Position numbers and translations under genes: made by a program. This document shows, piece after piece, positions 31,756 through 45,170 of a DNA stretch of 64,000 nucleotides. The stretch comes from Carettochelys insculpta (lineage: Eukaryota > Chordata > Testudines > Carettochelyidae): positions 254,122,501-254,186,500 of the forward strand of contig NC_134137.1 of assembly GCF_033958435.1 (NCBI RefSeq), read 5' to 3'. The notes beneath the pieces are model-generated. The model saw only the letters and a program-made list of their open reading frames with translations, was not told the origin of the DNA and did not search any database. The first letter of the stretch is position 1. Every line of letters starts with the position of its first letter.

Positions 31756-33441
31756 CCACAGAGCCTCACCGCCGCTGCTAACCACCATCTCTCAAGACGA
31801 AAAGGGGCCATATACATGTATTGCAGTAGTATTGCGGGCCTTAATCATAGATCAGGAATGCACTGTGGTAGGTACTATTGAAATATATGATAAAAGCCAG
31901 GCCCCTGCCCTGAACAACTGTGTGTTTTATTGTAACTCCTTAAATCACATCTTTTCAAAAGCAGCTACAGGTTTTAGAAGCACCAGTCCCGCTGAACGCC
32001 AGTGGCACTTTTGAAAGTCTTCTCTTAAAATCACGTTAAAAAATAAAGCATTTGTTTGTAAGAGCTCACTTGGTTTTTTTCTTTCCCTTCAGCCTCCCCA
32101 CTTTCTTTCCTTTATTCCACTTTATGGCCCTGCCTCCCAATTCCACAACTGATTCTCCTCCTGCAGCAGCATGCTTCTCACCATCCAGCTCCCACTTGTT
32201 TTAGTTTCCTTCCACCTGCATTAGTAATAGAGGCAAAGCTAACTGGCATCTATTGACTCCAGCAGGTGCATGCATCACTCCTGGAATGTAATACTTTTAA
32301 CATTGGCCAGGTTTTCTTTTAAAATATCCTTTCTCACACCTCCCTTGAATTGATTACACCTTTCCCCTTCCCCCACTTTCTTCCACTCTTCAATTCACCT
32401 TGATTTTGGCCGCTACAGTATATGCTTGCTTGCTTCCTTTTTCTCTTCTTCCTCACTGCTCCTTCCTTTTCTTAAGCTTCTCAAATGTAGTACACTAATA
32501 ACAAAGCTCCCTCCTGACTCGAGTTTAGCAAAATCCTGAGCATTCTGGTGCTGATACAACAGAGTGTTTACACGTGTACGGGAGCAGGGGCTGACGGAAT
32601 TGCCAGTCCTTTGGGCGAGTGTATGTGGGGGGAGGCTCTGCTCTCCCAGAAGAGGTGGGGTCTTGGGCAGACGGAGCAAGGTAGCTAGCCCTCAGTGCTA
32701 CCTGGAGTGCGCCATTCTACCCCCATCCCACAGTCCTCAGAGCTGCCTGGGGAGCACCATGGCACTCCTGTGGAGACTTAAAGAACTCTGGACTCTGGTT
32801 GTTGCCATTCCTGTGGTAGTGGCAGTGACAGCTTGGAGCTTTGGGCACTTTTGAGGTACTGGGCCCTGGTGCAACTGTCGCCTTAGGCCCCCTATTGGTG
32901 GGCCTGCATTTGTATTTAACTCAACTGATGTCAATAGGACTCCACACAGACTTCAGAGCTTTGCTGGATTCAGTCCCCAGTATTCTCTGAGCCTTACAAG
33001 ATCAAGCATCTATAGAACTTCCAGATTGTAGATTTCAAAATGCACTTCATGTGAGATTCGATGTCACTCTGATTTTATACATGGGAAACAGCTAGACAGA
33101 AACTTGTCCAAGGTGTGCTGGCTCTCCAGCCAGTGCTGCTAGCCCCTGGATCACACCAAAATGGGATTGCTCTCAAAACTTCTCATTCACCCGCCACCAG
33201 AGCTAACATTTTGCCTTGCGAAAAGGGTGCTAGACTGTGTTTCTTTTCCAGTTCCTCTCTCCTGCTTAGGGAGTCCAGAGGTGATTCTTCCACCTTCTCA
33301 CTCATACCCACTTTACAGCAGGAAGGGAAAAAGGGAGACAGTATTTACAGTGTTACACTGTCAGTACTGCCAATCACAAATGTTCAAAAATCATGAATCA
33401 CTCACCAAAAATCATGAAATTTGGCTTTCAAATCATGAGTA
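31756..33441. other. Intergenic, no gene recognised
   Basis: The sequence is mixed. A 31-codon plus-strand frame at 32759-32854 (ATG to TGA, hydrophobic core) is noted but unsupported. Around 33350-33440 'aaaatcatga' words repeat, as in a degenerate dispersed repeat. Confidence 0.35.
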
Positions 33442-33966
33442 GAGCCATACCAAATTCACAGCCATGAAAACTGTCACATACGGTAAAATTTGATTTCCAA
33501 TAGAAATCGGGAGTTTTGTATACTGCTTTTGTATCCTATACTATAAAAGTACCCTATATTATTGGGTAAATATATACAAAAGTACACTGTTTATCAAAGA
33601 GGGGGTTGCAAGTCTATTATAGGCAGGTTATGTTATTGCCATACTTACTTCTGTGCTGCTACAGGTAGCCATGCTGCCTTCAGACTTAGACACCAGGACA
33701 GCAGCTGTTGTTCCCTAACCGCCCTGCTTCAAATGCAACACAAAATAAGCATGGCAATACCCTGACGCTCCTCAACAGCCATCCTGCAGGCTGTAAAATG
33801 TTGAGTCTTGAGGGCTTTACAGGTTTGTATTTTGCCCTTTTTTAAATACAAATTCATGTTTTGTGATAACACCATGAAAGTTAAGATTTAAATATGTGAA
33901 ACGGTAAAATGTGTGAAATGAAAATGAAATTTATGAAAATGAGCTGTGAATATGGTTGGGCCATAA
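33442..33966. mobile_element. Non-autonomous DNA element (AGAGCCATACC ends)
   Basis: 'gagccataccaaattcacag' at the left is mirrored by 'ctgtgaatatggttgggcca' at the right, both abutting TA. The interior is AT-rich and non-coding, which fits a TA-targeting MITE-like element. Confidence 0.55.
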
Positions 33967-36206
33967 TCAAGAAATTATGTAAAAACAATAGATTTGGGGT
34001 TCTTTTTAACTACCTTCTGCATTGTGAGCCTTATGGATGCACTGGTGTCACATTTTGAAGGTTTTTCCATGGCCACAAAGGCTAGAAATTTACTTTCTCT
34101 TTAAGGATGACGGCTGAAACCATCACATCTCCACCTGAGTCCAGGAGCTGGGGCATTGAAGAAAACAATAGTTATCATTAGGCTTGTTACAGTCACAAGA
34201 GTTGGGACCACTATGCTGTGCATAGCAGCCAACAAAGGAAATTTCAATAGATAATTCTGAAGATGAGCACAAGGGTCTCTGGGTGAAAAACTAATAACCC
34301 CATGTACTGGATGTGCACATTCAGTTGAACTGAAGGTTGATTTTATTATAGGAAAACTAAAATGGCAATTTATTTAAAAGGCTAACTGCTTAGAAAAATG
34401 GCATTTATTTTTCCAAAACATTTGTATCCAAAAATGTCTCCTGTTCTAATTTTGGCTTCTCTGATTTTTGCTGGAAGACCTACCATAGGACTGGAAAAAG
34501 TAGGGTTAGTGAGACTGCAACCGATTGAAATCCAAGCTGCAGCATTTTCAGCCTTCATATGACAAGGGAGGGGATGTTTGGACAGACTGTTTAAAATTCT
34601 TCTGGGTTGGAGTGTGTGTCACAATCTGTTTAACTGACAGTCCAGACAAAACTGCTCTCTGTGGAAGGTTCAATATTCTCTTCCTGTTTTTAATACCACA
34701 TTCACGCTTGAATTCTTCAGTCATCCAGACACTAAAACATGGTGATGTCACAAACCTACAAAGCAAACTTTGAAAAACAAAACGTTTTAGGGCTATATCC
34801 CAAGTTCCACTTACACGTAAAAAGGCCCTATTGTGAGGCTGAACTGAAAAAAGATAATGGTAGGTGGAAAGTACTTTCCACACTAAATTACTTAAGCTTA
34901 GTAATAAAAGTTTTAGTAAGAATTTTCAGGATAATATGCTATTACCTTACTCAAACAACGCACAAAAAAGACGGAGGAAGGTAATGAAATGATCAATTAT
35001 CAGCTCTGGGGTACAGGAAGGATATATACTGGTCCAATCTGGTACAAGTTCTGAGTTGCTCGAATCCACTTTGTTAAACAAACAATCTTTATACCTTGTC
35101 TATAATATCCTGCAGGCACATATTATTAAAATATTGCATCTCCTGAACATTTATTCTACATATATTTTTCACACACAATAACCCACGTTTATTTTAACTG
35201 AGACATTTTACTTAACTGGCTAAAACTCTGGTATCTCCTCATCTAGTTTTTATTAGCTATTAACTGGTTAGTTCACTCAGTCAAGTTATCTTTCCATTCC
35301 TTCCATTATTTCTTACGATTGTCTTAATTACTGGTTGACTAGTTCTGCTCAGTCATTGTTCATCTTCTTTAGGCCGTTTTATTAGGGAAGTCTACATCTT
35401 GCTAGTAATTCACACTTAGTCTGGTTTGCTTTGTTTTGTTATTGCAACGAGAAGGCAGAAAGTTTCTCTTTAATATTTTCCATTTTGCTATTATATATGT
35501 ATATAATTATTTATCCACCATTATTTAATATACATTTAGCTGCCACAGTACACCATACATTTTCTTACAACACACACACACACACACACACCTCTTGCAG
35601 TTCTCCATGGAAGATTTTCTCCCCTGTACAGTACCAAGGCTCCAGTTCTTTAATTATGTCCATTAGCATAGACCCTACATCCACTGTGATCCTACACATG
35701 CATAGAGGTCTGTGGTAATAGATCAAATTGTAGGATCAAAGCCTGGCAAAAAACAAGATAAAAATCCACCAGATCCTACATTCCCTGCACTTCCACATAT
35801 TACTTTTCTACTTCGCTATAACATGTTATGATGTTTCATCACATTGAGATAATGGGGGAATGGGAAAAAAAAATTATATTGGGAGAAAACCCATAAAGGT
35901 AGACAAACCGAGCAACAATTATATAAAAATATACAGAGCAGTCTTCAATGTTGCAAAACTGTATTCTGTATTAGACCTTGCACAATAGAAAGTAATATTC
36001 TCTCTCCCTCTAAAATTGGGGTTGGCAGCAAACCAATTTTCATCAGCACACCAGGCAGGAGCTCAGCCCCACCCTTCCTCTCCCATGCAGCCAGGAGCTT
36101 GCTCAAAGCCATGCTGCCTGTACATTAACAAAAGATCAGCTAATGATCATCACCTAAATCGTAAGGCTCTGCCTCTTAATGTATTTATTAACGAAGTAGA
36201 CTACTA
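33967..36206. other. Intergenic, no gene recognised
   Basis: AT-rich DNA with a short AC microsatellite near 35571-35591. Open frames on either strand are short and unrecognised. Confidence 0.4.
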
Positions 36207-36612
36207 GGCTATGTCTACACTAGCCCAAAACTTCAAAATGGCCAGGCAAACGGCCATTTCAAAGTTTACTAATGAAGCGCTGAAATACATATTCAGGGCC
36301 TCATTAGAATGCCGGCAGCTGCGGCACTTCAAAATTGACGGGGCTCCTTTTCGAAAGGACCCCAGCTACTTCAAAATCCCCTTATTCCTAACAGCACACA
36401 GGAATAAGGGGATTTCTAAGTTGCCGTGGTCCTTTCAAAAAGGAGCCCTGTCTGGATGAGCCACACAGCGGTGAGCCGCATCAATTTTGAAGTGTCATGG
36501 CTGCCGGCATTCTAATGAGGCGCTGAATGTGTATTTCAGCACTTCATTAGTAAACTTCGAAATGGCAATTTGCATGGCCATTGGGAAGTTTTGGGCTTGT
36601 GTAGACACAGCC
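36207..36612. mobile_element. Foldback element with TGTCTACAC ends
   Basis: 'ggctatgtctacactagccc' is mirrored by 'gggcttgtgtagacacagcc', and the arms remain complementary through 'aaaacttcaaaatggcc' and the centre ('ccccttattcct' against 'aggaataagggg'). It is a nearly perfect palindrome of about 400 bases. Confidence 0.75.
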
Positions 36613-39077
36613 TTAGTGACTTTAAAAAGTACCCGTGGCACTTGGACAGCACATAGAGGTCAAAAGGTCAAATTCTGGCACCCTGTCTTGGAAAGGTTGC
36701 TGACCCCTGCTCTCATACACGGGAGCTTCTCTGATCTTTGGATCAATTCACATGCTTTTTGAAACATGAAATCTTCCACTGGCTCTCACTACTCTTCCAG
36801 CTGGAGTTATCCTCTCCCTGCACCCTTTACCTATTTATTTAGTGGGAGACCAGCCAGTCTGTTATCTCCATCTGGTGTTTTCAGGAACTCCCTGTAACTC
36901 CAGTTGGTGTCTTGCATGAGTTATCTGTAATACTTTTCTATGTTACTCTTCATGTCTCACACCCTGAAAAAAGATGAATTAATTTAGCCTCTCATGCCAG
37001 GAGGTAGTGATAGCGTTATTTGTCAGCTCTGCAAAGTGCTGCCTAAAGGAGTTAAATAATTACACAAACTTAGTGGCAGAGTCAGGAATAGAATACAAAA
37101 GGCCCAAGTTGCACTTCCATGCCTTATTTGCCAGGCTGTCCCACTGATGGAGAGGGGAAACTTCTTCTGTGTTCAAAGGGGGTATCACCATCTCACCCAG
37201 CTTCAGTTCCAGCCTGCCCCACTGTCTTCTCTCTCCTGTTGTAAGACGGCTTCTTTCATGCCTGTGTGGGTGGTTATGCTTGCCTCTCTCCCACTAGCCT
37301 TAGTGTCCTCCTGTTCTGGCCCTAGAGCAGTGCTTCCAATATGCATATACAGCTCCCTCCATGTTACATGGATTACATGCACACAACATTATATACACAC
37401 ACTACCTGTATGGTCCTGAGGCTGTCACATAGGCCACGGCTATGTGATGATGGGGCTGCATGAGAACCACTGCCTTCGAGGCTCTGTGTACCCTCAATAT
37501 CCAACATTCACACCAGAAGCACTGTGCAGCCCTGTTTTCTCCCTTCACCTCCTACAAGCACACACAATGTGGGGCTGTGCACTCCCTTCTTACTGTTCTC
37601 CCAGGCTGTCGCTGCATACCCTCCTACCCCAGCCCATCCCAGGGTTGCCACCAGGGCAGGTTTCCTGAGGATTGTTCCTTTTCTGAGGGAGCTGTCCTGA
37701 GAAATCAGTGAGGGAGCTCAGTCCAGATTTATGAGCCCAGACTCATTCCGTTCTTGCTTTGTACTTTGTACCCCCCACCCTCACCAGACACCTTCTTACC
37801 TCTCCATACCACAGGCTATTGAGTCTCTAGGCCAGTCTCTGTCTACCCAGTGCAGCTGCTGCTACTGACCTTCACACCCTGAGCTCGGGAGCGTGTCTGG
37901 CAAGTGGCTGGTATTTCCTTGCAGGGAGGCAGCAGGATACTTTTCTCTTCCATTTGGCTCCCCCCGCTGGCTCAGTGTGGCACTGCCTCCATCTCTTCAC
38001 TCCAGGCCATTGTGAGAGAGAGGTCTTGCCTGGCTCTGGGTCTGTCCGTACCTTCCCTGTGCAGCTAAAATATGTCTTATTAGGTGCTGAGCTCAAGACA
38101 GCAATGAGAAGCTAGTGTTTATGCTTGATCTGCAGGACAGGTGAGTGATAATGCCCTGTTTTCTTCCCTACACCCTTCCACGAACATGCACTGAAGTCTG
38201 CACCTAGAAAAAACCTGCACCAGCACCATTCAAGCCTGGGCAGAGATCAAGACTGGCTGCTAAACGACAAATTACAAAACACCCACACTTTTCCCCACAT
38301 GCCAGTTGAACTCACAACTCAGCATGTGCTAGGGCAGGGTTATAACTAGTTTATAAGGATTCTACAAGGGAACAGGTAAGATCTTAAAGTGATTTATATA
38401 AATTAAACAAGCCTCCCACCACGCTTGGGACATAGGGATGTATTGCCCCTGTTTCAGGGGAGCAATAATTAAGGCACCTAGCCAGAATTTGCAGGAGGGG
38501 CAATTATTATTACTTTTTTTTCGGCCCTTTTGCACTTCAGTAGCTAGCAGAATCATTTATGTGTGATAAGAATCATCTCACCCTCTACTAAAATGCAGCC
38601 GTGTCTGCCGCGGAGCATGGCATCTGTTGAAAAGCACACACTAGTAATCAAAATTTAAGCACTGAAGTACAGATACCACCAAACACACAGATCATATGAA
38701 AGTATAAATTAGGCACACACACTTGTATCAGCACAAATACATGCACACATCTTAAAAAAATAATCCCACCTATGGTCAATTGTGTTATTACTATCGATCA
38801 AAACATTTAAAAAGGAATTCTGCTTGATGTGTACCACAATGGCTTGGCATCGATCCTTTCATTGCTTTGCAAATTCATATGAATATAGATGCTGCTTTTG
38901 CATGTAATCAGGACTCTTAGATTAGCATGGTGGAAAGATCACTGGGAAGCAGGATTCCCCTTATCAGGAGTACAATATGTTTATCCTAAAATACAATCTA
39001 GAGGAAAGTACCAGGCTTAACAATATACATAACAAAACCTAAGACATTGTGCCTGAGCTTGAGTGCTCAGACACTGC
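36613..39077. other. Intergenic, no feature seen
   Basis: No gene or clean repeat is recognisable; open frames are short and lack splice-site support. Confidence 0.4.
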
Positions 39078-39345
39078 TTTGTCTACACCACACTGCTTCT
39101 GTGTTGTGAAAAGTCAGTCAGCACAGACACAGTGTGTCATATCTATTGCTCACAAAATTCTTCCACCCTTCAATGAATGGCATTCACATTGCTGATAGGA
39201 GTGTGTGCTTGTTGCTAACGTGCTGTTCACATTGGCACTTGCTGTGGCAAAGCTTTTGTCTGTTGAGGCGGGGGGGGGAAGAGGGAATATTTTCAAGCAC
39301 CTCTGAACAATGAACGTTTTGTCAGTCGCCAGTGTAGACATAGCC
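39078..39345. mobile_element. Decayed foldback remnant
   Basis: 'tgtctacacc' near 39080 and 'gtgtagacatagcc' near 39332 are the only well preserved parts; a G-run near 39270 lies in the middle. Confidence 0.4.
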
Positions 39346-40617
39346 AGTTACAATATGCTTTGCAAAATTCACAGCATAAATCATCACCTATTTTCACTAT
39401 TGGGGGCAGGAGAGAGGGATGAGCAAAAGGTGTGCTAAAAAGTCCCTATTAGGTATTTCATTCAAGTTTTAAATACTGGTTGAACCTCTCTACTCCGGCA
39501 TCATCCAGCAGGGTCCAGTGGCTGGGAGCGGGGCTGGCTGGGAGTCTGGCAACAGAGGGGCCAGCAACTAGGAGCAGAGCTGGTCAAGGGAGCCCAGCCA
39601 AAGCTGGCAGCAGAGCCTGGTGGCTGCGTCTGCGAGTTGAGGCCAGGGCTGCTGTGAAGGGAGCCTGGCTGGGAGGCTGGCAGTCCCTGGGCAGAGCCCA
39701 GGTCAATTCTCTCCTCCTTTGGTCCAGCAAACTCCCTCATTCAGGACCAGTCAGCTTCCGAGGGTGCTGGAGCACAGAGGTCCAACTGCAGTAGGTTTGC
39801 ATATCCTGAACCTGGAAAATATGAGTTAAATTAGATCTCCTCATTTGAAGAAAAAAAGGTGTTACAGGACTCCATCTGGGTTTAGTGTTCACCTACCTTC
39901 CTTGGTTAAAATCAATTCAGATCATCTCTGCTCAACATATGAAATTCTGTAGTTTCATTAGGCTATTCTCCTCCTTCCATTTTAATAAAGGGTTGGAGGT
40001 ACCTAGAGCAAAAGTAAGAATTTTTTGGTATCAACAATAGTTGGTTCTGAAGAACATTAAATCTGTATTTTGAACCATATATTCTCAGTGCCCTTACTAC
40101 AGGGAGAGACTTAACTAAATTATGCATTTATCCCATTATGGGGAACAGTTAAATTAGTTTATCTAACACTGTTGACTGTTTTTCCTCAGCACTGAATGTT
40201 AGGTATGTCAGTCATGCATGTCAAAAAATGTGTATGTTGTAGCTATGGGCCCACATGGAAAATGTCAAGAAAGATTATTTAACCTGAGATTGTCCTGCCT
40301 CTATTTAGATCTTTACTGTAAATACAAGCTTTTTTAGCAATGTTTCGAGCTCAGCTGCAATGTTGCCAGGAACATGCCATAGTCACAGCAGGGACATGCT
40401 GTCCATCTCACTAAGGCAACAGAAGCAGCTGCTTAGTGCTGTGAAGTGCCAATGAGCAAAAGGTAGATTTAGCATTTATTTCGCGTATCTCACACTTTAA
40501 ACATTATGACATTCCATCATGCTGTATGAATTGGTTAGTGTAACAAAAATAATATAAATAAAGTTAACACTACAGCTGTCAAAGGGGAGTGAGGCCACAT
40601 TATGCTAGGCACTCTAA
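39346..40617. other. Intergenic with a GC-rich repeat
   Basis: 39478-39830 is a GC-rich block beginning 'ttgaacctctctactccggc', with repeated 'ggctggga' words, probably an old dispersed repeat. The remainder shows nothing identifiable. Confidence 0.35.
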
Positions 40618-40954
40618 GGGTGTGTCTACACGGGCACAAATCTTCGAAATAACCATGCAAATGGCCATTTTGAAGATTACTAATGAGGCACTGAACTGAA
40701 TATTCATCGCTTCATTAGCATTAGGACGCCTCCAAACGTGGCGCTTTGAAAGCGCCGCTTTCAAAAGTGTACCGCTACACAGGGGTCCTTTTCAAAAGGA
40801 CCCACACCTTTCAAAATCCCCTTATTCTGCTCACTGATCAGAGTAAGGGGATTTCAAAAGGTGTGGGTCCTTTTGAAAATATTCAATTCAGCACCTCATT
40901 AGTAATCTTTGAAATATGGCTATGTCAAAGATTTGTGCTCGTGTAGACGCAGCC
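40618..40954. mobile_element. Foldback element, TGTCTACAC type
   Basis: 'ggtgtgtctacacgggcac' mirrors 'gtgctcgtgtagacgcagcc'; the inner arms pair through 'gtccttttcaaaaggaccc' and 'ccccttattctg...agtaagggg'. Confidence 0.7.
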
Positions 40955-41322
40955 ATGCAAATGAGGTAAACTGAAAATGCAAATGAGGCATAAATTTGCA
41001 TATTTGACACTGCATTTGCATGTTCTAATTTCAAAAGAGCTTGTTTCAAAAGAAGCAAGCCAGTATAGATGCTGCTCTTTCGAAAGTATACCCCATTTTC
41101 GAAACAATCCTTCTCCCCTTTATGTAATGGGAAGGATTGTTTCGAAAATGGGGTTTACTTTCGAAAGAGCAGCGTCTGCACTGGCTTGCTTCTTTCGCAA
41201 GCAGCTCTTTTGAAATTATATGCAAATGAGGTGCAAGATATGCAAATTTATTCATCATTTGCATTTTTGAATATCATTTGCAGATCTCTTTCAAAAGAGG
41301 AAATGCAAGTGCAGATGCACCC
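40955..41322. mobile_element. Second foldback abutting the first
   Basis: The arms pair through 'ttcgaaacaatccttc' and 'gaaggattgtttcgaa', with outer words 'gcaaatgagg' and 'atgcaaat'. It begins where the previous element ends, without spacer. Confidence 0.55.
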
Positions 41323-41619
41323 TAAAAGCACAGATCATCAGTCCTTGGGCAGGAACTAAGGGTATGTCTGTACAGAAAAGAAAAACCTGCAGCTGGCTCC
41401 TGCCAATAGACTCCAGCTTGTGGGACTTGGGCCCTGCCTAGTGGGAGGGTTCTGGAATTGGGCTCCAGCCCAAGTCTGAAAGTCTACTTAGCAATGAAAT
41501 CACTCTGCAGCAAAAGCCAACTGGCATAGGACACCCAGATTTTTCTTTGTTGTGTAAGCAGACAAAGGCTGGAAGAGGAAACAGGACTATGAGCTATCTA
41601 GGGTCACCCATTTGGCCAG

Positions 41620-41935
41620 TGAGGCTATATGTACTTGGTGCTGAAGTGTGAAGTAAGCTACGCAGTTTGCAGTTTACTTCCAGCAGATTTTGAAATAGGC
41701 TATTTTGGCATGTGGTGCTGAAGACACATACCGTTCAGACAGCACCATGTCACAATAAAATGCTATTTCCAGGCATCCCTGTATTCCTCATGCGATGACA
41801 TGTACAGGGATGCCAGAATAGTATGCTCATTATCTTGATAACTTTTGAGGCATGGGTGCATTGTCAGACTCAGGCAGCTATTCTGGGATATCTTCATATC
41901 TCGAAATAGGGCCCGCTGTGTAGACATATCCTGAC
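41620..41935. mobile_element. Decayed foldback element
   Basis: The right terminus 'gctgtgtagacatatcc' is clear and the left is degraded near 41627. 'ggtgctgaag' and 'tatttcg' type words suggest the same group. Confidence 0.35.
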
Positions 41936-42144
41936 AGAGCTAAGAATGGAAAATAGGCCTTTTTGGGTACCATAGGCCCAGACCACATTGCTGTTCAATT
42001 ACTGCTTGTGAAAAATGTATCAGTTAAGGAATCAAGGAATTCTGTTAAATATTAAGATACTTACAGTAGCAAAGGGGATGCCTACTTAAGAAATTTTAAC
42101 TGACATTTAATAAAAAAAATCTTTACAGCTACACAGAGCTCTGC

Positions 42145-42261
42145 ATCTGATGAAGCGGCTCTTTGCCCATGAAAGCTTATGCTCCAAAATATGTTAGTCT
42201 GTAAGGTGCCACAGGACTTGTTGTTTTTGAAGATACAGACTAACATGGCTACCTCTCTGAT
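42145..42261 (+). mobile_element. PLE 3' terminus, short insertion
   Basis: The insert is flanked by a perfect 12-bp duplication, acagagctctgc (42133-42144 and 42262-42273). It consists only of the conserved PLE end and begins two bases before the hammerhead-like CTGATGA, so the inserted piece starts almost exactly at the ribozyme core. Confidence 0.7.
42147..42184 (+). ncRNA. Hammerhead-ribozyme-like core
   Basis: CTGATGA (42147-42153), a short stem II region, then GAAA, AGC-TTAT-GCT and C42184. A stem I partner is lacking because the insert starts here. Confidence 0.35.
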
Positions 42262-42539
42262 ACAGAGCTCTGCGTAGCTCAAAAGTCTCTCTTTTTTACC
42301 AAAAGAAGTTGGCCCAATAAAAGATAATGCCTTATTCCCATTCTCTCTCCAATATCCTGGGATCCACATGGCTGCAAGAATGTTCCAAAGATCTAATACA
42401 AGACACTTATCCAGACTCCACATACTCCACTATACAATCAAGCAACACAGGCAAAACTGCAGTGTCCAGCTTTCTGCAAATGAAATGGTACAGAATATTT
42501 TCTTCAAAGAGGAGGCAGTTAAAAATAAAGACACGAACA

Positions 42540-45131
42540 ATTAATAGAAAAAAAGTACTCATTTATTCAAGGTATGACAAATGTATTTACAGTACTCATC
42601 TGCTCAGGATAGATCCGTTAGTGAGCCTTAATGTAGCAGTTATAAATCACACTGAAAAGAGAAAATGCTCCAAATGTTTCTGTTACAGAAGATACATTTT
42701 TTTTGCAGTGACAGAAACACTTAAGGCTAAGAAGTAGTTGGACTTCTTCCCCACCACCTACAGGTATGCAGTAAAACTGATGTTTGTCTTTGAAAATACA
42801 CTATCTTGAGGGATACGGCTTGCTAAATTCCACAACACTGTCCCTTCTCCATTGAGTAGTACATTTGTCAGTCTCATTCCTGACTAAAAATGAGCATCAC
42901 TTGTGCTGACACTGGATGTGAAACAGTGAATTCAAGTAGCAGTGAGGTAAATAGCAATTGCACACACCTCAAAGATTCTCCCCAAATTTCTTGTTGAAAA
43001 AGGTTATTAGCGTAAGTTTTTCTAGCAATTGCTTCCAAAGTAGAACTGCAGCATACGGTCATGTGGTACAATCCAGATTTTGCACTTTAGATTACTTTCA
43101 GAAGAGTAAAGACCACAGCATTTTCCCACATCTACTATAAATGAAGCACTGATTTAAAAAAAAAAAAAAGATTCCCATGATGCAGAATATTTTAAGCCCA
43201 TTTGGTTGTTCAGAAAGCAAACTATTTAACTAGTGTTAGAAAGGTGTTGCTTGACCAGAACATATACTCAAGGACAATTCAAATTACTTCTTCTCTTGAG
43301 GTAGGAGCCACAAGTCATATTTAGTCCTGTTTGTAAATCAATGCACCTAACATCAGGAAAGTAACAGACCAAGCCACCCAACCCATAAGCAAGTTCTTTT
43401 ATTATTAAAATTCAAAAGCCACAATGCACATTGACTAAGTTTAAAGATGCTCTGAGCTACCGGGATATTTCTCAATTCATTTTGTTCCCAAAATGTTTTG
43501 CATTTTATCTTCCACTACCTTGTTCCCCAAAAGAAAAGTAAATGGGGAAGTTTAGAATATAAGCCATGTGATATATATATATCTGCAATTGAAAAACCCA
43601 CCACATATGCAAAGATGATTTTAAATTCTTTCCAAAAATTTGTATTTTGTATGTGATGGATCATCCCATCTTAAATACAGTTTGAAAGCTTACCTTGGTA
43701 TTTTCCAACTTGGCAAAAGAAACACTTATTAGATCAATGAGACTAAAGCTACTTGAGTAAAAAAAATTGAGAATGTTTGCACAAATAGAAGTTACTTGCT
43801 GATCACTTAAGATGAAAAATGTGATGCATCTAGATTTAGTGGAATTGCATGTTAGACATTCCAACAAAATTAGAAAGCCCACTACTCTTACTTTAATATG
43901 CATTCTTCATTTACCTCATTTAGGCTAAAGAAAGTTATTATCCTGATAATATAAATGTTTTGTAGTTGCTTTCATGACTGATGGAATAAATAATTTACAA
44001 ATGACTAACATCAATTAAGTCATATAAATAGACATTCAGACTGGTATTTTTAGTTAATTTGTTAAATTTAATTTTTTTTAGAAACTCTCTCACAATTTAA
44101 AATTTTGATTTTATTATTTGGTTGGTGGAGGGGGTGGGGGAAGAGGAGAAAGATTAGTAGCTATGGCAAAAGGAAGCCTGTGCCTCCAACTATTTAAAAG
44201 CATGTTTCATATAGAGTAGGACATATTTCACAGGGTATGTGTAGCACCTTAAACCCAAATATATTATCTCATGAACATGATGTGCAGAAGTTTATTCAGT
44301 GACAAATGGCTACATCTTCATCTAGGTGTGCACATGTAACATGAGTGAAGGAGAAAAAAAAATCCGAAGGAGTGTAAGTCAGATTCAAGAGTTCCCATCT
44401 AAACTGTACAAGGTCTAAACCAATTGCAATTTTAGACTGAAGTTAGTAAAGATTGACCTTTTTGCTTATTCCAAAATTGAGGGAACATCCAATCAACTTA
44501 CAATTGGCTATGGAAAATGTAGATAACAATGAAGTTTTAATTTACCCACATATTTACAAAAATGTTTACAGCAGAAGTGTAGAGGGATTTCCTCCTTTGT
44601 TGTTCCATATACTTCAAATGATTAACCATTTTAACTTTCATGCGTGAAAGACATCTTTTATTAAACAACAGGTAATTTCCCCCTCTCCCCCACTGTTTTT
44701 TGAAGTGGCAGGTGGTGGGTTGGGTAGGTAGAAGGAGAACACCTTAAAAAGACCTGTTCACTCTACCAAGCCTTCAAAATAAGGAGGTAAAGTGCAGGCA
44801 CCATTATAGTTCCATGAGGGTTCACTATGTTTAGCATAGTTCCAAAAACATTAAAAACAGTCTTGAACAGTTGTAACATGGGTTATCCCATGACTTTCAC
44901 CTCTTCCATTTACTTCACAAGTTCTTGGAGTAGCTTTTCTAAGAAGCATGCTTGCTGAGCTTCTTGTCTAATGATGTATTTTGTAGACTATATGTTTTAA
45001 ATTAAACCTTTATGCAAAGAATGTTACAAGCTTTTCCTTTGTGCACAATTTAATCTTTGTGCTGAATATTCTTCAAAAGGACTTTATAAATAATACAATA
45101 AATTTAGACCCAGACTTCTGCCCACTTGTCA
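42540..45131 (-). other. GOLT1B: Probable GOLT1B 3' untranslated region
   Basis: The sequence after the GOLT1B stop is AT-rich, has few repeats and no coding frame. A minus-strand AATAAA (plus TTTATT at 42562-42567) is a reasonable end; earlier AATAAA-like words could give shorter forms. The extent is inference. Confidence 0.4.
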
Positions 45132-45170
45132 TTATACCATGTTGTTGCTTTCTCCAGCTTTATCTACAAG
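45132..45170 (-). CDS. GOLT1B: GOLT1B coding exon 5 (terminal)
   Basis: Acceptor 'ctcctacag' precedes CTT; the exon encodes the last 12 residues and TAA at 45134-45132. Confidence 0.95.
   Translation of the reverse strand, partial: LVDKAGESNNMV

Noticed and set aside
32759..32854. 31-codon hydrophobic microprotein frame
   Set aside because: It has an ATG and a stop, but there is no splice, promoter or homology support, and such frames are expected by chance.
16850..42300. Spexin (SPX) expected beside GOLT1B by synteny
   Set aside because: I searched by eye on both strands for the conserved mature-peptide exon pattern and found none; it may lie outside the window or be missed.
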